From contig NC_089181.1 of assembly GCF_947507565.1 (NCBI RefSeq), forward strand, positions 2,551,614 to 2,615,613: a stretch of 64,000 bases of DNA, written 5' to 3'. A program made the position numbers and the translations under genes. Source of the stretch: Oscarella lobularis. Lineage: Eukaryota > Porifera > Homoscleromorpha > Homosclerophorida > Oscarellidae. The notes beneath the pieces were generated by a model. That model worked only from the letters and a program-made list of their open reading frames with translations. It was not told where the DNA came from and did not search any database. Positions 34,955 to 47,613 of this stretch are shown one piece after another (position 1 is the first letter of the stretch; each line of letters starts with the position of its first letter).

Positions 34955-37296
34955 TTATTCATCATCCTCGCTATCACTGTCACTATCGCTCGACGTTACG
35001 TCAGAAGGCGTCGAATTGAATTTTTTTGATGTTCCAGCAAGGATGCGAGTCAGCTGCACAATCGGTTCATTGCCACTCGCCTTTGAAGATTTTTTCTTCG
35101 GCGGTTCGCGACCGTCTTTCGGCTTCTTCCTTCGTTTTCGTTCCAATTGAAACAGATATCGATCGGTCACGTTCCTATGACAACAGATGAAAAAAAGTGA
35201 CGCTCGCGCATTTATCACCGACCAGTCAAACTGTTTGAGAGGCGTCAATTCGCTTCCAACGGGAGTGCGCGGAGTCACCGGAATCAGCCCAATACAACGA
35301 TCCTCACCACTGTCTAACCCCACCTATAAAAGATACAAAGAATTCTGCAGGTCCCCCCCCCTCCCTTTTTTCTTACCTTTGGTTCCATTACTGTTCTAAA
35401 CGGCGTCCCCCCAAAAGGATCGTCATTGTGACCCTCGTCGAGTCGGCCAATCAATTCTCGCATTTGCTGTCGTCGCTTCATCGTGCCATCGCCACCCAAA
35501 TGACTGAAGATGTCGGCAACGTCGCGTCGTTCCTTCGATTTCTTTGTTTCGCCGTCGCTCTTCGCTTTGAGACTCGGAAAGAGAGCCGACTTGAATTGCT
35601 CGCATTCGTACGCAGATCGCGTTTGCACCAATGCAGAGACGCGCTCCCAAAAACGCGTCGTTCCCGGCTTCAAGGAAAACATTGCCCTAAAAACGCAACA
35701 AAACTTTAAAAAAAACATACTAGTCTAAATGCAGGTACATACCGATTATATCGTCGCATCTCCTCGTCAGTCCACTCCTTCTCAATATTGTCTCTTATTT
35801 CCTTTGGTTTCTCCTTTGCCGTGCGCTTCGCCGCCGTCGCCTTTCCCCTTCCTTTTCGTCCGACCCGCTTTGCTACGCCTTCCTCCTTTTTGATCAAGAC
35901 TTTCTCAGAGTCTTTTGGCGTTTTCTTTGCTGGCGTTGTCAACCAAAAATAGGCGGGACGTGCTACTGGACGGCCACTTCTCGTAGTAGTTCTCTAAAAA
36001 TCGCCCCCTTAGATACTCCCTTCACTCGTATTGGAAAACTAACCTCGGGCTCGGAGTCAGCTGCTTCAACGGGTGCCGTTTGTCTCAAGCCTTATTTGCA
36101 GCCAAATATTAACTACTTTCATCTATAAAATATAAATGTACCTGATGTTGGCGAACGAATTCTTTTCTGTTTCTTCTCCTTGTCCTCTTCCTCCCCCTCC
36201 CTAAAAATGTCAAATTATGCCAATAGACTAATAAAAATCCCTTGTCTTCCCATACTCATTTTGATAATATTGTTGCACTAACTTCCTCCAGTCAGATGGA
36301 AAACCGTTTCGGAACGCTTGAATAAGTTTCCGGTCAAAATTGCACTCCGTCATAGCAGCGACGTCGTTTGGCCCTTTCAAATGATACACCTTTCCGGATT
36401 TGGTCTTCAGGTGGCGATTGTCAATTCTCTCCGCAACGCTACACGTACGCCACGGCTGACCACTTAGAACACCAAAGTATAGATGGCCAATCAATCACAC
36501 AGGAACAAGAAGTTGTACTCACTCTAAAATTCCTTCAAGAAAAGCCGAACCCGATTGGGATACGCAAACACTCCATTTAACTAAAACCTGGGCGTTTGCC
36601 TAAAAAGAGACCAGCAATATATTGATATGCACACGTCTGTTATTGATTAGCTAACCAATGAAAATGAAACTGGAGTGTCAGATGGTTTTGTCTTCAAACA
36701 AGACTTCTTCTTCTGCCTGGATCTCAACGTCATTTTGCATGATTCGGATTCACGTGCATCTTCCTTCTTTCATACCCAAATTTAATTAATTAATTAATTA
36801 ATTAACAACTATTAGTTACGTTTTCTACATCGACGGGTTTCAATTCGCCTTTTTCTTTTTCTTTTTGCTCTTCTATGGCGCACATTCCGAGCAAGTGGTC
36901 TCCAAGTATTTCGATACGGCTATTAAAACTTTCGACGCCGCTCGCCTGGAATGAGGAAGATCCACTCAAGGACTCGAAAGCAATCGACGATTCGTCGCGT
37001 GTTAGTGAATCTGATGCGTTGCGATACGTTTTCTAGAAGGCGCGTTTCGATTCTGAGCACGGGCGAATCTTTGTACGAAAGCTTACGTCGCGCTTTGAAG
37101 GCGCAGCCAAAGTCCTGACATCTTTCGCGCGCTCGCTTTCGGCTAACTCCTCCGATTGTTTCGTACTCGTCGCGTTTCCCAACGCGGGGCCCCGCTCAGG
37201 ATCTGCCGCATTTTCCAACTGCGCCAATAGTACCAAAGGCGACAGAGCAAGGCTACTAGGGCCTATTTGCTCTACTGGAGAAGATACGCACTCCAT
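34955..37296 (-). CDS. Kinetochore protein KNL2/MIS18BP1 (SANTA + SANT)
   Basis: The SANTA domain is encoded by two exons around 36575-36235 (VLVKWSVCVSQSGSAFLEG, then SGQPWRTCSVAERIDNRHLK and YHLKGPNDVAAM, RNGFPSDWRKLV). The SANT/Myb domain lies near 35790-35580 (EKEWTDEEMRRYNR, then AMFSLKPGTTRFWERVSALV and RSAYECEQF). SANTA followed by SANT is the defining order of MIS18BP1/KNL2, which loads CENP-A at centromeres with the Mis18 complex. Between and around are Lys-rich disordered stretches (PAKKTPKDSEKVLIKKEEGV) and a C terminus of Ser/Asp (DSDSDSEDDE). Start 37296. The N-terminal part (37296-36640) is poorly conserved and its exon joins are less certain. Downstream of RAD51 in the same strand sense, 168 bp between. 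Confidence 0.78.
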
Positions 37297-37382
37297 TTGA
37301 ACTGACTGCTTTACAAATGCCCGGATTTAGCTTAGAGTACGCTATCGCTCAAATAGTAAATAGCAATTAAAATTATTTCTTT

Positions 37383-39187
37383 CTACAAAGCATTGCTTTT
37401 CTTGTGTAATGCCCATTGCACCAGAATGGGTAGATTATTAGGCAAGGCACTACGCCAGGCTTTGACGTATGCCTCAATTGTATTAGCATGAGGAAAGACG
37501 AGGCTAAATCTGCTCAAGGAATGAGAAGAATCCTCATAATTGGCAATAAGAGCGCCCTCTTCTGCACTGCACCCTAATTGTTAGACAATAAGATTAAAGA
37601 AGAAGGCAATGTAAACAAAGAAACAAACCTCCTCTTTTACGGCAAAATGAATCAAATCTTTCAGTCACAAGCTTCCGGTGAGATCTTGAGAATTTGCCTT
37701 AATTAAACAATTAAACAAATAAAAAAGTGCGTGAACTCAGTCACCTGAAAAATATCCGTTTAATTTCAAAAAATCTTCAATTATATATTTCATTAATCTA
37801 CATAAAGGCAACATTTTCACCTCATTACACTCAATAAGTAGAAAGCTTCTTACTTGACTTTTAGTAACTCTGACTTGCTACCCAAATGACTCAACCCAGG
37901 TCCACAATCAATATCAACAATCCAAGGTCGTTTCGTTTCATCAACAATGACGTCAAATCCAACCAAAGAGAACCCATTTCGCCAATATGCCTTTCCTGGC
38001 ATCTTATCTCGACTGTACGTCTTTTCCCAGTGAGATAGAACCGTCGAAGCGACTAATAAACCTGCCTGAGTTACCACATCCTTGATTCGTCCCCACAAGA
38101 AGTCCGGGCTTTTGATGACACCGGCGTGCTGCAATTCGGTCCAGTAACGATCCAAACTCCAATACAGGACAATATCTGGATATTGTTCTTGATCGGGCCG
38201 AGAACAATTACGTGTCAAGGAAACGTCAAAGTGCATACAACGTTCAGGAGTCTCGCCGTCCTTGTATTCGTAAGGCCAACTGGCAAAAAACACTTCCCCT
38301 CGCTCGTATACATAAATTTGAAGTGGATCGAATGATTGAATTAGTGCATAGATACGAAGCGTGTGCTTTCGTTTGTTATTGACCAGCAAAGGTGCGCCTA
38401 GGTACTCTTCCAGCAAACCGACGGGATATTGATCGGTGACAACGGTCTCGTCCAATGAATGACTATCGTTTTTAGGTTGCTGTAGCGCCATTGTGACGTC
38501 GTTGAGAATACGCGCGCGTGCGCCGCGACCGCGTTTAGATCCCGCGCTTCGCCACAGCCAATGAGAAGCGCCGCTGGCGGCAGCAACCTGACGTAAAACG
38601 TCACCGTCTTCCGGAAGAACGTAGCAACGCGGCGCAAATTCTCTTGCCGTCCACGCTTCGCCGAATCGTTTCTTCGCGTCGCGAATCAAGCGACAGAGTC
38701 GCTCGGCGAGACAGACGTCCAAGAGGCCGGGAATCGCGTTCGTCCGCTGCCAAATTTTCGTCAATTTCGGCAAGCCCCGATACGTGTTTGCAATGAGCAG
38801 CGTCCACGGATCGGCATCCTGCGACGTCGTATAGATGCCGTTCGCTTCGTAGATCGCGCGGATTGCGTTCGCGGCGAGCGTCGCGCACGGTTCTTCGCAG
38901 AGCGGACGTACGAATGCGACGGGAGGTCGCGGGCCAGCGCTGTGATAGCGAATCGCCTGCTCGAGCGAGTCGGGCTGCGAATGCGATTTCGATTTTGGAG
39001 CGTCGTTGCGCGTCGACGCTGTCGACGAACGTTCGTCGACCAATTTCATTGCAGTTCGGTATCCGGTTGCTTTCAAATCGACGCACGGGTCGAGATTTGC
39101 AAGCTGCGCTTTTTCGAGAAGCAGTAGAAGATTGAATATGATGCTGACAAACAACAGGGCAACCACAAAGAGATAATTTCGCAGCAT
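37383..39187 (-). CDS. Membrane-anchored tubulin-tyrosine-ligase-like protein
   Basis: A 1.3-kb first exon (39187-37851) starts with a signal-anchor (LFVVALLFVSIIFNLLLLLE), then a variable linker, then a TTL-type ATP-grasp domain: RQVAAASGASHWLWRSAG, VTDQYPVGLLEEYLGAPLLV, KRKHTLRIYALIQSFDPLQI, KAYWRNGFSLVGFDVIVDET, WIVDIDCGPGLSH. The exon ends in a good donor (CAA|gtaaga), which overlaps an in-frame TAA. Joined in phase to three small exons (from 37801 down to 37383) it continues KVKLMKYIIEDFLKLNGYFS, FSRSHRKLVTERFDSF and ends LVQWALHKKSNAL. About 545 residues. The family adds amino acids to tubulin or other proteins; the N-terminal membrane anchor suggests a different, lumenal or secretory-pathway substrate. 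Usual metal-ligand E-x-N is replaced by D-I-D-C. Confidence 0.7.
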
Positions 39188-39330
39188 TGGAGGAAAACGT
39201 TTTCTACGTCGTGAACGTAAACGTCACTATGCTCATGCGCAAACACATACACATATACATATTTATCAGCTCCAAATAGTTGTTGTACTGTACAGGCGGT
39301 ATAAATAAATAAATAACCTGATCAGTTTAC

Positions 39331-42031
39331 TCACAAAAGACGCCAACGAATTGCTGTTTGAGCGGGATGCTTATCAATGTATGCCATCACTGTTTTGTAG
39401 ATCTCATGGTTCGTCCACAGATCCTTCAACTTGGAATACGATTTCTCACACAAGTAGAGAGGATTACCGCGTCTAAACGGCGACAACGTCAATATAGCGA
39501 GCACAAAAATCAGAGCCATTTTTTCCCTACCGAAGTCCAGCGTCCACTTCCCCATATTCATCAAAATAGGGAGGCGAATAGAAACAGCCGTGGCCTCGAC
39601 CGGCGAGAAGAATTACTTGACATTCGCGTATCATCAAAAAGACGCCCACTTCGCCGGAACACCCGCGACAGTGCACCGTGCACGCGCCGCACGTTTCATT
39701 CTCGATTTCCGTCTGACAACAGTAGGCCTGAGAGCAGAGAAACGTCCCGCACACGAGACAGAGTGCCGGCGAGCGAATTCCCTCTCCTTGTGACTTGGGA
39801 CACCTAGAATGGAATGATTAGGAGGGCGCTCCGCGGCGGGTTCAAATCTTTACCGAAAACTCGCGGCTCTGTCAATCAAACTGAAATATTCGCGGGGAAG
39901 ATCGATGAGCGTTCTCAGCTGGCAGAACGGCTTTGCTACTTTGGACGGCTCAAGTGCGCGGTACCAACTATAGAAGAAACTTTCTTAATCCCTCCCAAAC
40001 CCGCTTTTTTGTCGTGTCTTACTCTTGAGCCAAACGGCCAACGCCGCCGTCGCTGCTCGGATCTAGGAAACGGATTATCGACGGCCAAGACGCTGGCAAG
40101 GCCAGATAGTGGCAAAGAGAAAAAAATCCTTAGGAAACGCGCGAGATTCAGGCAACTTCAATCGCGAAGAAAAATTCGTTTCTTACCGGCCGATTCCTCG
40201 GCGAAAGGAATACCCGTCAAGCAGTGATAAAATAGCGAAGCCGCCGTCAAGAATGGCTTCACGTCGCTTTCAATTTTTTGGCAAAAACCTGGAACGGCTT
40301 TTTCTAAATCTGCCGACAGACCCAACCGACGAAAAGCGTCTCGAAGAGCGAAGTCCGTCTCCGACTCGTCGTCCTCCCCGAAAACACCTAAAAACAAATT
40401 GAAAAAAATTGAATTTTTTCTAAAATTTTCCGACTTTCTGTCCGTTTGAAAGAAAGACCCGCTTGAACCAGACAAACGGCGAAAGATAACCGCGTGATTT
40501 CTTCCTGACAGCCTTTCGTCACGACGAGTCCTTTCACTACGCCTTCATCCAGAGCCAACATCGAACACAGCAATCCAATCTAAAAGCATGTCACCGGTGG
40601 GGAAAAAGCAGGAAAAGACGAAAACGCACCAAGACAGCAAGCGAATTCAACTCCAACAATTTAACTTTGCTCGTAGGATCATTAGGACAGTAGATAGCTT
40701 AGAAGACAAATTACATACGACGCATTAATTATCAACGGACGTCTCTTTTACCCAGTAGGAGAGAGAGGCAGTGTTCTCTCAGCACGCACGGACAGCAAAC
40801 GCGAGCCATGCAGTTGACGTGTCTCACCAGCGACTTGAGGCACTCGGCTTGATGCGCGGACAGAGCGCTGAGCGGCGAGGCAGGCAAACAATCGCCCCGA
40901 GTCGCAACTAAAAGAGAAACGTGAACTCGAGGACAAAGTAGAAAGCTCGATACGTACCGAATGAAGCGATCGTGTAGGCGCACGACGACCACACGCAAAC
41001 GGGCAAGCGAAAGTCGCGTTCCGGTTCGTTGGGGGGTTGATCGACAAAAACCTTAAAGAAGATTGTTTTTTCTCCCCGTAAAATTGACTGCTTGCGTATA
41101 ATACCGTGAAGGCGGACTTGTGAAGTAGTTTCTGGATGTCGGCACTATGGCAGCTATACGAAAAATTGAAGATACAATTTCGGGTGATAAATCTCGCCAT
41201 AGTACCTGTCCGTTTCGTTGGCTAATTTAGCGACGAGCGTCTTCGCTTCCCGACGGAACATATTTCTCGGAAATCGCAGAAACGAATCGTCTTTTCCTTT
41301 GGACTCTCGCTGCAGACAGCAGCACCTTTTCGCCACTTTTTGCATCACGTCGGAACAGCACGTCGCCGACGAGTCCTCGTCCTCGCCCTTGTCCTCGCCC
41401 TCGTCGTCGCAAACTAGATCGGGCTGGGGAAGCATCGGGAGAACGGCATTGGAAAAACTTCCGCAAAGAGGACAGAAGAACTCGTTGGAATCGAGCTGGC
41501 AGACGTCGAACATGAAAAGGGCGACGCGACGACGTTGCCGTTCCGCCTGCTTCATCTCGACGAACCTGCAAGAGAGACATTCGTTTGCGACCCGGCGACA
41601 ACGACTTGCGACGAACCTCTGCCAACAGTTAAAGTGCATTGCGTGACCGCACGACGAAATGTGAACGCCTGTCGACGATATTTTGAGAAGATCCAAGGGA
41701 GAGGAATCTGAAGGGAGACGGAAGATGAAGATAAAACCCGTCCCTTTCACCCCCGTCGTCGTACTGTCTTTCGTCGTCGTTTTTTCGTTTGGACTGCAGA
41801 AGACTGCTGATCTAAATAACAAATTAAAATTTAGGTTTTTTTCTATCCTCTTCTCTCACTTCTGAATCGACGCCGCCAAAACGAACGGCTGCTCCCCGCT
41901 GATTTCCTGCTCCTCTTGACACAACAAACACATCGCTACCTCCTTCATCTTCACTCTCAACGAAAGCGTCTGTTTCGATCCGACGGCGACGGGTAGCGTG
42001 TCAGAATCACTTTCTGACGTCGACGACGACG

Positions 42032-42077
<46 letters not shown>

Positions 42078-45000
42078 TCCGAGGACCTCGTCTGGTTTCA
42101 ATTGAGACTCGTTGCGCTGAATGAATCTCTCCTGTTGCCGGCGAATGTTTTCCATCATCTGCTGCTTTCGCTTCTGAATCGCTTCCTTCGCTTTCGCTTT
42201 CGCCTCTTTCGATTTCTTTGCTTCTTTCTCCTTGCACCACTTGGAGCGCAGGCGAGCGCACCACGGAATTGAGCGAGGTTTCTTTGCTTTTTCGGCGGCG
42301 GCGGCGGCGGCGGCAACGGCGTTGCGAGCTTTTCGTTCTTCCGCCTCCTTGAGAAGTCGCTCCGCATCACCGCTCACCACCTCACATGGAGCCGCTGTCA
42401 TATTCTACGAAAACAGCCAATATAGGAATGTACTAGTGTAAGTGTCTCTATACAAAAAACATCTGTCTACTGGTCAGAAGTTTAGCAGCACAGCAAAAAC
42501 GCTAGTGCGCCTACTCTCAGGGTTTCCGCGAGGACGGTTAATTTATAAAAACGACCAACACAATGTAAGACCAAAGGGACCCTTTGCGCTACGAACCCGA
42601 AGAAAATCGATTTGGGCGTCTTCCGGCGTCGGCGCATTTTTAGGATCTTGTTCGTTCATCTCCAAAAATTTCTAAATCAAGAAAAATAACGGCGAAATTT
42701 CTTTTCTCTTCGCCTTTCTACTTCAAATATGACGTCAAGGATGACACTGTATTCTTCGATGCGCTGATTGTCGCGCAGCCGCTTCATAATGCTATCCAGC
42801 GTGAAGAGCTTCTTATCCTTATCGCAACCCGTGAAGTCTTCGAGGCCGAGCTCCGAGACGGGCCGGCCTCGCCCGTCTTCGCCCGTCTTCCCATACTCCT
42901 CTTCGTCCCATAGACACAGAGCAACCAAATACATCGCCTGTACGAAATCATATATATCAAAGGAAAGGCATACTATACCTCAAAAATATTACCGCGTAGC
43001 TCTGAGTGTCTGACCAGGCCGACGACAATAGGCAGGCCGTTCGACCAAAGGTCGTATTGACCAAGTGAATAACTTGTCCACAGCGCAGAAGGTCTCTCGT
43101 TCGTCGAAAGGGAGCGGTGAATTCGGGCAAGGGACCCGGAAGGCCTTAAAACATAGGAATCGATGGCTTTTATTGACTGCCGGTGGTCGTGTGTTCTCAC
43201 CGAGAAAAAAGTCGGATTTCTCCTTTCGAATTCGTTCCGTCAAGTACTTGTTCGCTTGAGTTTGCTCGAGTCGCGAGTAACGATAGTAAAACGGCGAAAA
43301 GTGCATGAGTTGATCCATCTTGAGTTCGTAGAGACGCGGTTTGCTGAGCGCCGTTTGACTATAAAAAAACCCCAGATAACTCTTCATGAAACATTTCAGA
43401 GGTTCTACTCTCACGTGAACGTGGCAACTTGTTGCAGAATCGAATCAAAGTTCATCGAAGCCTGAGAATCCGTCGCAATCTAAAATCTCGTTATAATAAA
43501 GCGCAACGAGAGTTAGAAAGAGGCCTACGTTCGTAGGTAGGACTTTTGCGAGTTCGCTATGGGTACAGGGACCGAGGCACAGTCGATGGATCACCGCTCG
43601 AGTTGCTGCCGCTTCGAGCGTCACTTTGCCGACGCCGGGAACGAAGCGTTCACCTTGGGTGGTCAAACACTAGCGCGATTAGCTCCTTTCTCGCTTTATT
43701 CTTTTCCTACCGCTTATGATGATTAGAAGACGTAGGATCTCTTCAACCATTTGCTTGTCCAACGCGAATTTTTCCTACGCGCGGCAAAAAGCGTTATAAT
43801 AATAATAATAATAATCGACGCTCTTCTCTTGTGTGCCCACCTCCGTGACGGTTCTCAGCTTGTCGATTCCGTAGAAGAAGCTAAAGCGAAAATGAAAAAG
43901 ATTCGCAAGCGGAAAAAATTGCTGTTTTACCCCAGCCAATCATTCAATCCAAAGCGAGAAATCATGGTCTGCACGAAAACGTCTAAATCCATGATTGCTG
44001 CGCAAGCCTGAATAAACGAGAGATGATGAAGGAGTCAAAAGTGAATTCCAAAAAAATTGCACCTGCAAAAGGATGACGTCTTTGTCGTAAACTTCTAATT
44101 TGCAACTAGCGTGCTGATACCAAACCGCCTGAAGGAACGACGTGGACCTGTCTACGATTCCGAAAAAATTCTCCTTTACCTGATTTTTGACCGCTTGTCC
44201 ATTTCGACACCAATACCCCGCATTCACTTGGGCCACAAAGACAATCGCTCTCAGAGGTTCTTCAACGATGCATTGCCCAATTCGTGGATTCTGCGGAACA
44301 TTCAAAAAACGTCGTCATCACTAGGGTCGAGTCGTCTCGCCTCTTTTGTATTCAGCGCTTCGTCGAGGTTCATTCCGTGATCGACGCAATGAAGCAGAAG
44401 ACCTGAAAATCGCGTTCAGAGTTCAAACGCTTCGCCGCTAAACGAATCAATTCTCACTCGCTAGAAGTCGAGACAGAGGATAATGAATAGTGCTCGGATT
44501 TGCCGCCACGTCATAAATGACTATGCCATTATCGTCTAAAGAAATAATGAAGTCTGCGCGTCGACTTGATTTCTTTGCCTATACCGTATTTGTCGTCGGT
44601 TCTATGCGCTCTCACAGCTTGGACAGTCAGTTCAACGCATTCTTTGAAAACGGTTTTCTAAGAGACGCACGCTGTTCTGTTCAAAGTGAGAAAAAAAAGA
44701 ATTCGTTTACGTACCTCTTGTGCACACCAGCTGATGAAGTCGGGCAGAAATTGTCTAATAATCATCTGAAGCTGAACAGCCGAACGCCAGTCCAATTCGT
44801 ACACCACGTGAGTTTGCGTCTGTCGAACGCTAGCGTCGGCACCCTAAGAAAAAAAAACCTTGGAGCGACCAACAACGCTTCGGTGTGGGTCGAATCCTCA
44901 CGTGAAGTTTGGATAGAAGATTGAGAAGGGATTTGAATGCATCGACGAGAATTGCCTTGTGGCTTTCCAGCGCGCACGTTTTCGCTCTTCCGTGTCGCAA

Positions 45001-47433
45001 TAGGTAGCTAAAGTTTGACGTCAATATCAAACGAAAATTGCACGGGAGAGAAGAAGAAGAAGTACGTCGCATCGCAAAGCATTCCGTGACCCCGCTCAAG
45101 AAAGGGCATAGTCAATTCGGGAAAGACGATTCTCTTGCCTCCATCTTTAACGAAAACGAATTTTAGTTACCATAGCACGTCACATCTCACATGAGAACGT
45201 CTCACCAATTATCTCCGTTTTGACGTACTTGCAATAGGTGTCTAATATCACCTTCAACGCGTTGTGTTCGTAAATAAGCATTTGAGCCTAATATGTACAC
45301 AAGAAAAGTGTAGGGATATCATATAATTCTCCCCCCTCTTATCTTACCAATGACGGTACAGTGAAGAGTTGAACCGAAAAAGAGCAGATCTAAGTCGAAC
45401 AACGCTTTGACTACTATAGAACTGAAGCCCTGTTCTTCTTCTCTTACCGACACTTCGTGCTCATGATCACCGCGAAGAAAATCGTCCTGCAATTTTTCGT
45501 AGAGTCGAATGAAGGATTTGGCGAAAAGCTTTTTGCATTGTGGATCCATGAGCATGCTACGCAGAAGAGCTGGAGTGAAGCATACAAGGGGGGGAGAGCC
45601 AACACTTAAGTACCTATTTACAAATACGTTATGACATGTTTCTCTGGCTTCTAAAGATGAGAATCACAAATCCAATAAGGACGATCTCGTTATAGCGATC
45701 TTGCCTTTCCACAGCTGTTCGTCTGAAGTGAGAAGAGAGTCAAGTATCGTTTCGCAACTACTCTCGGAGGGGGGATCGAGGGGCGATTGCAAAGCGACGG
45801 CGCACATAAGATAACGAAGAGGCGCTGAAGCCAAATTCTCATTAATCAAAAAAATATTCATTAAAATTCTATACCGTAACGATTTCCCAACGTCTTCATC
45901 CATCGGAGAATTTCGAGGGCGCACATTTGATGAGCAACACGTGTCACGTGAAGGACTTGCACCTCTAAAATTTTGCCTCGTTTCTGAGTTCCCTTCTGAA
46001 GAGAAAGAGAGAGAAAGAAAGAAAGAAAGAAAGGTCTCGTTTTCTTTTTGACGGAGGGAAAAAAAGATTTCTCACCGTCATTCCTTCCTTCACTGATTCG
46101 CACACTTTTCGACAGTCCATGAATATCGCACAGCGTCCCATTCGATCAACTTCCATGGCAATGTCCATTGCAGCGGACTTTGAGCATTTAATAACGCGAC
46201 ACAATTGACGCTTAACCTAAAGCACGTCCCAATAAATAAATAAATAAATAAATAAATAAACGAATAAACGAATAACTCACGTCTTCAAATGAATGCACTT
46301 CGTCGTTGCAGAGGAAAGCCATATGACAGTCGTCCGTCGCCCTAAATACATTATCGTCGTTGTCAAGAGCAATACGAAGGTCACATACCTCGTCTTGAGT
46401 CCAAAGGGCAATCCAATTCCATCCTCTGTCCACGTCAAGACGTGCACCACGTAGCGCATGCAGACTTCGAAGAGAGCGCGCGCGCGTTGTTCCAGCGACG
46501 AATCGAGCGGAATGCCAAACTAAGGATAATAATGATGATAATAATGAGGAAGCTAAGCGGGCCACGCCCCCGCGCCGCCGCGGCAGGTGTACCGTACTTC
46601 TTTGCTTTCGTCTTCTTTCGGCTTGTGCTCGTCGCACCACGGATCGCGTTTCCATGCTTCCGCGTCGCCGCAATCGCAAAATCCGCTTCCGCTCGACGCT
46701 TGAAACTGCACGTGACGCGACAACGACGGACGGGGACAAAAATAGCAGTGAAACTTGGATTTTATTGTGTTCGTTGGCGCGCGACTACCTTGTAGCGATG
46801 CGTTCGGTGGCTGCTCTGCTGGAAACAGGTCGAACAGAGAACGCAGGTCGCGTCCGCGCCGCAGTCGCTGGTGCACGCGCGCCGAATAAAAAAAAGAAAG
46901 AACGAATGAATGACTGAATGAAATGAATAGACGGAGAGTTGGCGGGGAGGAAAAACAGCATGAGTCATCGGGGAGAGGAACACACGGGCCGCCGAAGCAG
47001 GGGGAGGGGAGAAGAAACGATTACCCATTCAAATTTGGGAAGGGTTCGGAATAAAAGCGGGGGGAACAAGCTTGCACTCTAGATGCATTCCCTTCTCGTG
47101 TACGGCATACCGGCACTGATAGACGGGATCGCCGGCTCGTATCGATTTTCCGCAGACAGTAGGCGGCGATTGGGCTCGTTCGAGCGGTCGGAGGCATCCT
47201 TCCGGGTCGCCGCCACTCAAAATGACGTCGAGTCCGGTCGTTACGCGTTTCTGCAGATCCCACGTTGCTATTCGTTCGTTCGGTCGCTGCGGCGAATCGT
47301 CGTCGGACGTTCGCGCGACGAGCGCGTCGATTTTAGACGCGATGAACGTTTTCACCACGTCCTCGACGATTTCCGGACCTTCGACTTCGATTCGGGTCGC
47401 CACCGATTCGAGCGAGTCGTTTTCCGTTTCCAT
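39331..47433 (-). CDS. E3 ubiquitin ligase, N-recognin UBR1/UBR2
   Basis: Largest gene of the window, with 30 or more exons. N terminus at 47433 (METENDSLESVATRIEVEGP). The UBR box (47130-46650) has VCGKSIRAGDPVYQC, then DCGADATCVLCSTCFQQSSH and GSGFCDCGDAEAWK, binding basic N-degrons. The ClpS-like N-domain follows (46470-46280, including CNDEVHSFEDV). Middle helical regions contain FVAQVNAGYWCRNGQ, LEVYDKDVILLQ and GERFVPGVGKVTLEAAA. A long Lys/Ala/Ser-rich helix precedes CLLCQEEQEISGEQPFVLAA and the RING/UBR cap (SCGHAMHFNCWQRF ... FFCPLCGSFSNAVLP). The autoinhibitory end shows FLCSQAYCCQTEIENETCGA, IRECQVILLAGRGHGCFYSP and RGNPLYLCEKSY. This is the Arg/N-degron E3. UBR1 versus UBR2 cannot be settled. 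Some exon joins in the mid region are unclear. Confidence 0.93.
42016..42077 (-). repeat. GAC trinucleotide run coding poly-Ser in UBR1/2
   Basis: About 20 GAC triplets on the plus strand, read as TCG (Ser) on the coding strand, with two GTC interruptions at the left end. It gives a run of some 15 serines followed by SSSTSSSTSESDSD in a disordered loop before the RING region. Human UBR1/2 lack this run. Likely length-polymorphic. Confidence 0.85.
46231..46275. repeat. (AAAT)n microsatellite in a UBR1/2 intron
   Basis: About eight AAAT units followed by two variant ACGA-AATA units inside an intron between the UBR box and N-domain exons. A shorter (GAAA)n run sits at about 46005-46032 in the next intron. 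Both are simple repeats. Confidence 0.85.
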
Positions 47434-47613
47434 TGTTCGAGTGAGACGCTCGTTCGCGTCGTTTTAGAACGTTTGAGAGAAGACACAAGCAATAACAGTC
47501 ATCGTCTTTTTTTATATCAACGGCGATGAGTCACGTTCTTGACGCACGCGCGCCAGCCCGCGACGACTGGAAAGACACAGCCCACGGATTCGACCTTACA
47601 CGTGTATCAACAA

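Noticed and set aside
37383-37793. Separate 102-residue gene starting MKYIIEDFL
   Set aside because: A strong donor at the end of the TTL-like exon joins in phase to this segment, so it is better read as the TTL-like C terminus.
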